Shown here: positions 14,787 through 17,503 of the stretch, piece after piece
How the letters are laid out: each line of letters opens with the position of its first letter
Position numbering within the stretch: the stretch's first letter is position 1
Origin: Gammaproteobacteria bacterium RIFCSPHIGHO2_12_FULL_37_34
Lineage (GTDB): Bacteria; Pseudomonadota; Gammaproteobacteria; DSM-16500
Direction: 5' to 3'
Length of the DNA: 17,503 nucleotides
NCBI GenBank assembly: GCA_001801495.1
Contig: MGXW01000023.1
Coordinates: forward strand, 1-17,503
Program-made: the position numbers and the translations under genes
The notes under the pieces: model-generated
What the model was told of the DNA's origin: nothing
Seen by the model: the letters and a program-made list of their open reading frames with translations, nothing else
Database searches by the model: none

Positions 14787-16382
14787 ATGCCACAAACAAA
14801 TAGTACTGACATTGCAATTGTCGGTGCAGGTGTTACAGGAACTTCCATTTTAATTAGCACCATTGAAAATTGGATTGCTAAAGAAAAAAAAGGATCGATT
14901 ACTATTATTGAAAAAAGTAATTTTTTAGGCCCAGGTTTACCCTTTAATCCCGAACAACCAAAAACATTACGCATTAATGATCCTTTCAACGCTAGCGATA
15001 TTGTTGCCCAAGAGGACTATAGTTTTTTTCACTGGCTAAAATTAGAAAATGATAAAGGCAATCCTGAAGTCACTGTTTTAGGAGTAGGAGATAAAACATT
15101 AGACGATCGATTTCCGCCACGAGCAGTATATGGCAAATATTGCGAATGGGCATTTAAAAAAGCAGTTACTAAAGCTATTTACCATGGTATTTCAATTCAT
15201 CTGCTACATAAAACTGAAGTAGTCGATGTGTTAAAACGAGATGAAAATTGGGAGCTTCACTTAAATAATAACATGACGATTAAAGCAAGCAATTTGATAT
15301 TAGCAACAGGGCACATGCCTTCTGATCATTATGTTGAATATGAAAACACACCAGGATTTTTTGCTACTCCCTGGCAAGACCTAAGCCATATTCCAGCTCA
15401 TGAAGCAGTTATCGTATTTGGATCTGGATTAAGTGCAATTGATACTGCCAAAAAATTACATGCACAAGCTCATACAGGAAAAATATATTTTGTATCACAA
15501 AGTGGTGCTTTGCCAGCTGTTAAGCCACCTCGTCATAATCAAACAGTTGCTTTACAATTTTTAAAACGCGAAAATGTAGATAAACCAGGATTAACTCTGA
15601 AAGAATATCTTCATTTGTTTCAACAAGAATTGAATCTACACACTACTACGCCTATCGATTTTGAAAAAAAGCTGACTACACAATTAGATCCAAAATCATG
15701 GTTAGAAAAAAATATTGCTTTAGCTGAAAAAGGGGTGGTAAGAACTTGGCAGTTATTATTAGATGAAATTTATTTTTACTCCCTACCCTATGCATGGAAA
15801 CATTTAAGCGATACAGACCGAGCAACATTAATGAATCATTATTTTGGTCCTTATTTAAAATGGGCAGCGGGCACACCATTAGCAAATGCAAAAGAAATTT
15901 TAGCCTTATTAGAAAGCGGACAGCTTGAAATTATTCGTGGGGCACCACAAATTCATACAACAGAGAAAGGTTTTGAACTTGAGTTTTCAAACCCACCACG
16001 AAAGATCGTAGCTAAATATGCGATCAACGGCACTAATATGGGACATAACATTGATAGAAATCCACTATTAAATAAGATGCGCCGACGAAAATTCATTGCA
16101 AAAGCTAGTCAAGGCGGGATAAAAGTTGATCCATTTACTTATGAAGTCATCGATCCTCAAAATGAAAAAGAAGAAACTCATGCTAATCTTTTATCAGCAG
16201 GACCCACTATTTTTGGTAGCAACCCCGCGGTTTATGCTATAGAAGCTTCCGCATTCGCAGGAAGAGATATTGGAAAAGCTCAGGCATCTATTCTACCTCA
16301 CAGCCTTTTCAAGCAATCTTCTAAGGCAAGCGATACAACTAATCTTGGCATAGGTCAGATTAATCGAATAAGATGTGCTTAA
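14787..16382 (+). CDS. FAD/NAD(P)-binding protein (YdhS-like, NAD_binding_9 type)
   Basis: Large predicted flavoprotein of 531 residues with no signal peptide. The N-terminal Rossmann motif is VGAGVTGTS (12-20), with the acidic ribose-binding end IIEKS at 40-44. Then come GPGLPFNP (48-55) and LRINDPF (61-67), typical of the FAD-NAD(P)-binding group that includes E. coli YdhS. An ILATGH motif is at 171-176 and a second dinucleotide motif FGSGLSAIDTA at 211-221. The substrate is unknown. This group shares its fold with N-hydroxylating monooxygenases, but I cannot assign that reaction. It has its own promoter and ribosome binding site, and tdh begins 13 bases after its stop, so the two are probably co-transcribed. 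A link to threonine metabolism is only contextual. Confidence 0.85.
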   Translation: MPQTNSTDIAIVGAGVTGTSILISTIENWIAKEKKGSITIIEKSNFLGPGLPFNPEQPKTLRINDPFNASDIVAQEDYSFFHWLKLENDKGNPEVTVLGVGDKTLDDRFPPRAVYGKYCEWAFKKAVTKAIYHGISIHLLHKTEVVDVLKRDENWELHLNNNMTIKASNLILATGHMPSDHYVEYENTPGFFATPWQDLSHIPAHEAVIVFGSGLSAIDTAKKLHAQAHTGKIYFVSQSGALPAVKPPRHNQTVALQFLKRENVDKPGLTLKEYLHLFQQELNLHTTTPIDFEKKLTTQLDPKSWLEKNIALAEKGVVRTWQLLLDEIYFYSLPYAWKHLSDTDRATLMNHYFGPYLKWAAGTPLANAKEILALLESGQLEIIRGAPQIHTTEKGFELEFSNPPRKIVAKYAINGTNMGHNIDRNPLLNKMRRRKFIAKASQGGIKVDPFTYEVIDPQNEKEETHANLLSAGPTIFGSNPAVYAIEASAFAGRDIGKAQASILPHSLFKQSSKASDTTNLGIGQINRIRCA

Positions 16383-16395
16383 TTAAGGAAATCAC

Positions 16396-17430
16396 ATGAA
16401 AGCACTTGTCAAAACAAAAGCGGAAATAGGTATGGAGCTAAAAGATGTTCCTGTTCCATCTGTAGGTCCTAACGATGTTCTCATCAAAATCAAAAAAACT
16501 GCAATTTGTGGCACAGATATCCATATTTTTAATTGGGACGATTGGGCAAAAAAACATATTAACGTTCCATTAATCGTTGGTCATGAATTTGTTGGTGAAA
16601 TTGTCGACATCGGCAAAGAAGTCAAAACATATTTTAAACCAGGTGATCGTGTATCTGGTGAGGGACATATTGCTTGTGGACACTGCAGAAATTGCCGAGC
16701 AGGCCGCTCACATTTGTGTCGCAGCAACATAAGTGTTGGTGTGACGCGTAACGGTTGCTTTGCCGAATATTTATGTATCCCTGCCACCAATGCTTATGCC
16801 ATTCCAAAATCTATTTCCAACCAGCAAGCTGCTATTCTCGATCCTTTAGGTAATGCTACACACACTGCTCTGTCATTTGATTTGGTTGGTGAAGATGTGC
16901 TCATTACAGGTGCGGGGCCTGTTGGCATCATGGCAGCTGCTATTGCTAGGCACGCAGGTGCGCGCTTTATTGTGATAACCGATGTAAATGAATATCGTTT
17001 AAAGCTCGCTGAAAAAATGGGTGTCACACTTGCTGTTCATCCGAGCAAATTAACTTTAAAACAAGTCATGGCACAATTAGAAATGAAAGAAGGGTTTGAT
17101 GTAGGGCTTGAAATGTCTGGTCATGCGGCTGCATTCAATGACATGATCAATCACATGAATCATGCTGGTAAGATTGCGTTGCTTGGTTTTTTACCTACTC
17201 AAACACAAATTGATTGGAGCCAAGTGATTATGAAAGGCTTAGTCATGAAAGGTATCTATGGACGTGAAATGTTTGATACATGGTATAAAATGATAACCAT
17301 GTTGCAAAGCGGCTTAAATATCGCGCCAGTTGTTACTCATGAATTTTCCGCACAAGATTATCAGCAAGCATTTGATATGTTGCGCTCAGGAAATTCCGGT
17401 AAAATTGTAATGGATTGGGAAAATCTTTAG
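16396..17430 (+). CDS. tdh: L-threonine 3-dehydrogenase
   Basis: Zinc-dependent medium-chain dehydrogenase that oxidises L-threonine with NAD+ to 2-amino-3-ketobutyrate, the substrate of Kbl. The 344 residues match the family (E. coli 341). Catalytic zinc ligands Cys38 (AICGTDIH) and His63-Glu64 (VGHEF) are present. The structural zinc site is Cys94, Cys97, Cys100 and Cys108. The GAGPVGIMAAA Rossmann motif lies at about 175-185, followed by VITDVNEYRLKLAEKMG. KGIYGREMFDTWYKM near the C-terminus is characteristic of Tdh. AAGGA lies about 7 bases before the ATG. It follows the FAD-binding protein rather than kbl. Confidence 0.98.
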   Translation: MKALVKTKAEIGMELKDVPVPSVGPNDVLIKIKKTAICGTDIHIFNWDDWAKKHINVPLIVGHEFVGEIVDIGKEVKTYFKPGDRVSGEGHIACGHCRNCRAGRSHLCRSNISVGVTRNGCFAEYLCIPATNAYAIPKSISNQQAAILDPLGNATHTALSFDLVGEDVLITGAGPVGIMAAAIARHAGARFIVITDVNEYRLKLAEKMGVTLAVHPSKLTLKQVMAQLEMKEGFDVGLEMSGHAAAFNDMINHMNHAGKIALLGFLPTQTQIDWSQVIMKGLVMKGIYGREMFDTWYKMITMLQSGLNIAPVVTHEFSAQDYQQAFDMLRSGNSGKIVMDWENL

Positions 17431-17503
17431 TTAACACGATTTTCGATTCTTCGAACCCGTTGACGATAATTTTTATTATTTGATTCTGGCATAAGAACAT
17501 TAT
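17427..17503 (-). CDS. Probable 3' end of a convergent gene (partial)
   Basis: On the minus strand one frame is open from the window edge to a TAA at 17427-17429. It encodes a tail reading NVLMPESNNKNYRQRVRRIE then NRVN. The Arg-rich helical tail looks protein-like and the frame runs off the window. It would overlap the tdh end by 4 bases. The alternative is a 21-residue ORF starting at its internal ATG, or chance. No family can be named from so short a piece. Confidence 0.35.
   Translation of the reverse strand, partial: NVLMPESNNKNYRQRVRRIENRVN

Noticed and set aside
17442..17455. Small hairpin TTCGA/TCGAA after tdh as a terminator
   Set aside because: Five-base stem without a T-run; it also falls within the probable convergent coding frame.

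Overview
The window is an AT-rich bacterial chromosome segment. Its backbone is the conserved proteobacterial translation and processing operon lepA-lepB-rnc-era-recO-pdxJ, read on the minus strand. This gene order is typical of gammaproteobacteria. The AT-rich composition, a eukaryotic-like protein kinase and a large membrane/coiled-coil/repeat protein suggest a host-associated member of the Legionellales/Coxiellales type. That placement is an inference from context, not a sequence-identity result.

Layout. Positions 1-170 hold a bidirectional terminator and no gene. Positions 171-1679 (minus) encode an unrecognised 502-residue protein with hydrophobic segments, a highly charged predicted coiled coil and C-terminal 7-residue repeats. 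Positions 1790-10151 (minus) form a tightly packed eight-gene operon, read lepA, lepB, rnc, era, recO, pdxJ, gltX, cysS. Every junction overlaps or has a gap of at most 4 bases, so translation is probably coupled throughout. I shortened pdxJ, era and lepB to internal ATG codons because family N-termini and junction geometry agree there.

Positions 10148-10294 (minus) hold an open stretch with no usual start codon, and its TGA overlaps the lepA ATG. It looks like the tail of a lost upstream gene. A plus-strand eukaryotic-like Ser/Thr kinase gene (10350-11552) follows, and it converges on a minus-strand sdhE-ygfX pair (11573-12239). In Pseudomonas-type genomes sdhE/ygfX and lepA flank the nadB-rpoE-anti-sigma region, so here the kinase may sit where that block was lost.

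Positions 12346-14550 (plus) carry an unknown 93-residue protein translationally coupled to a ferredoxin-reductase-like flavoprotein, then kbl. A palindromic REP-like element follows kbl. A good sigma-70-type promoter then leads into a large FAD/NAD(P)-binding protein and tdh. Tdh and Kbl together convert threonine to glycine and acetyl-CoA, but the usual kbl-tdh adjacency is broken here by about 1.8 kb. The last 77 bases probably hold the 3' end of a convergent minus-strand gene.

The points most worth checking are: an RNase III in which one of the conserved catalytic-site acidic residues is Cys; the accessory kinase, which has a non-RD (HCD) catalytic loop, no recognisable glycine-rich loop and a basic N-terminus; the repeat protein at 171-1679; and the gene remnant before lepA. 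I see no CRISPR array, insertion sequence, tRNA or rRNA gene.
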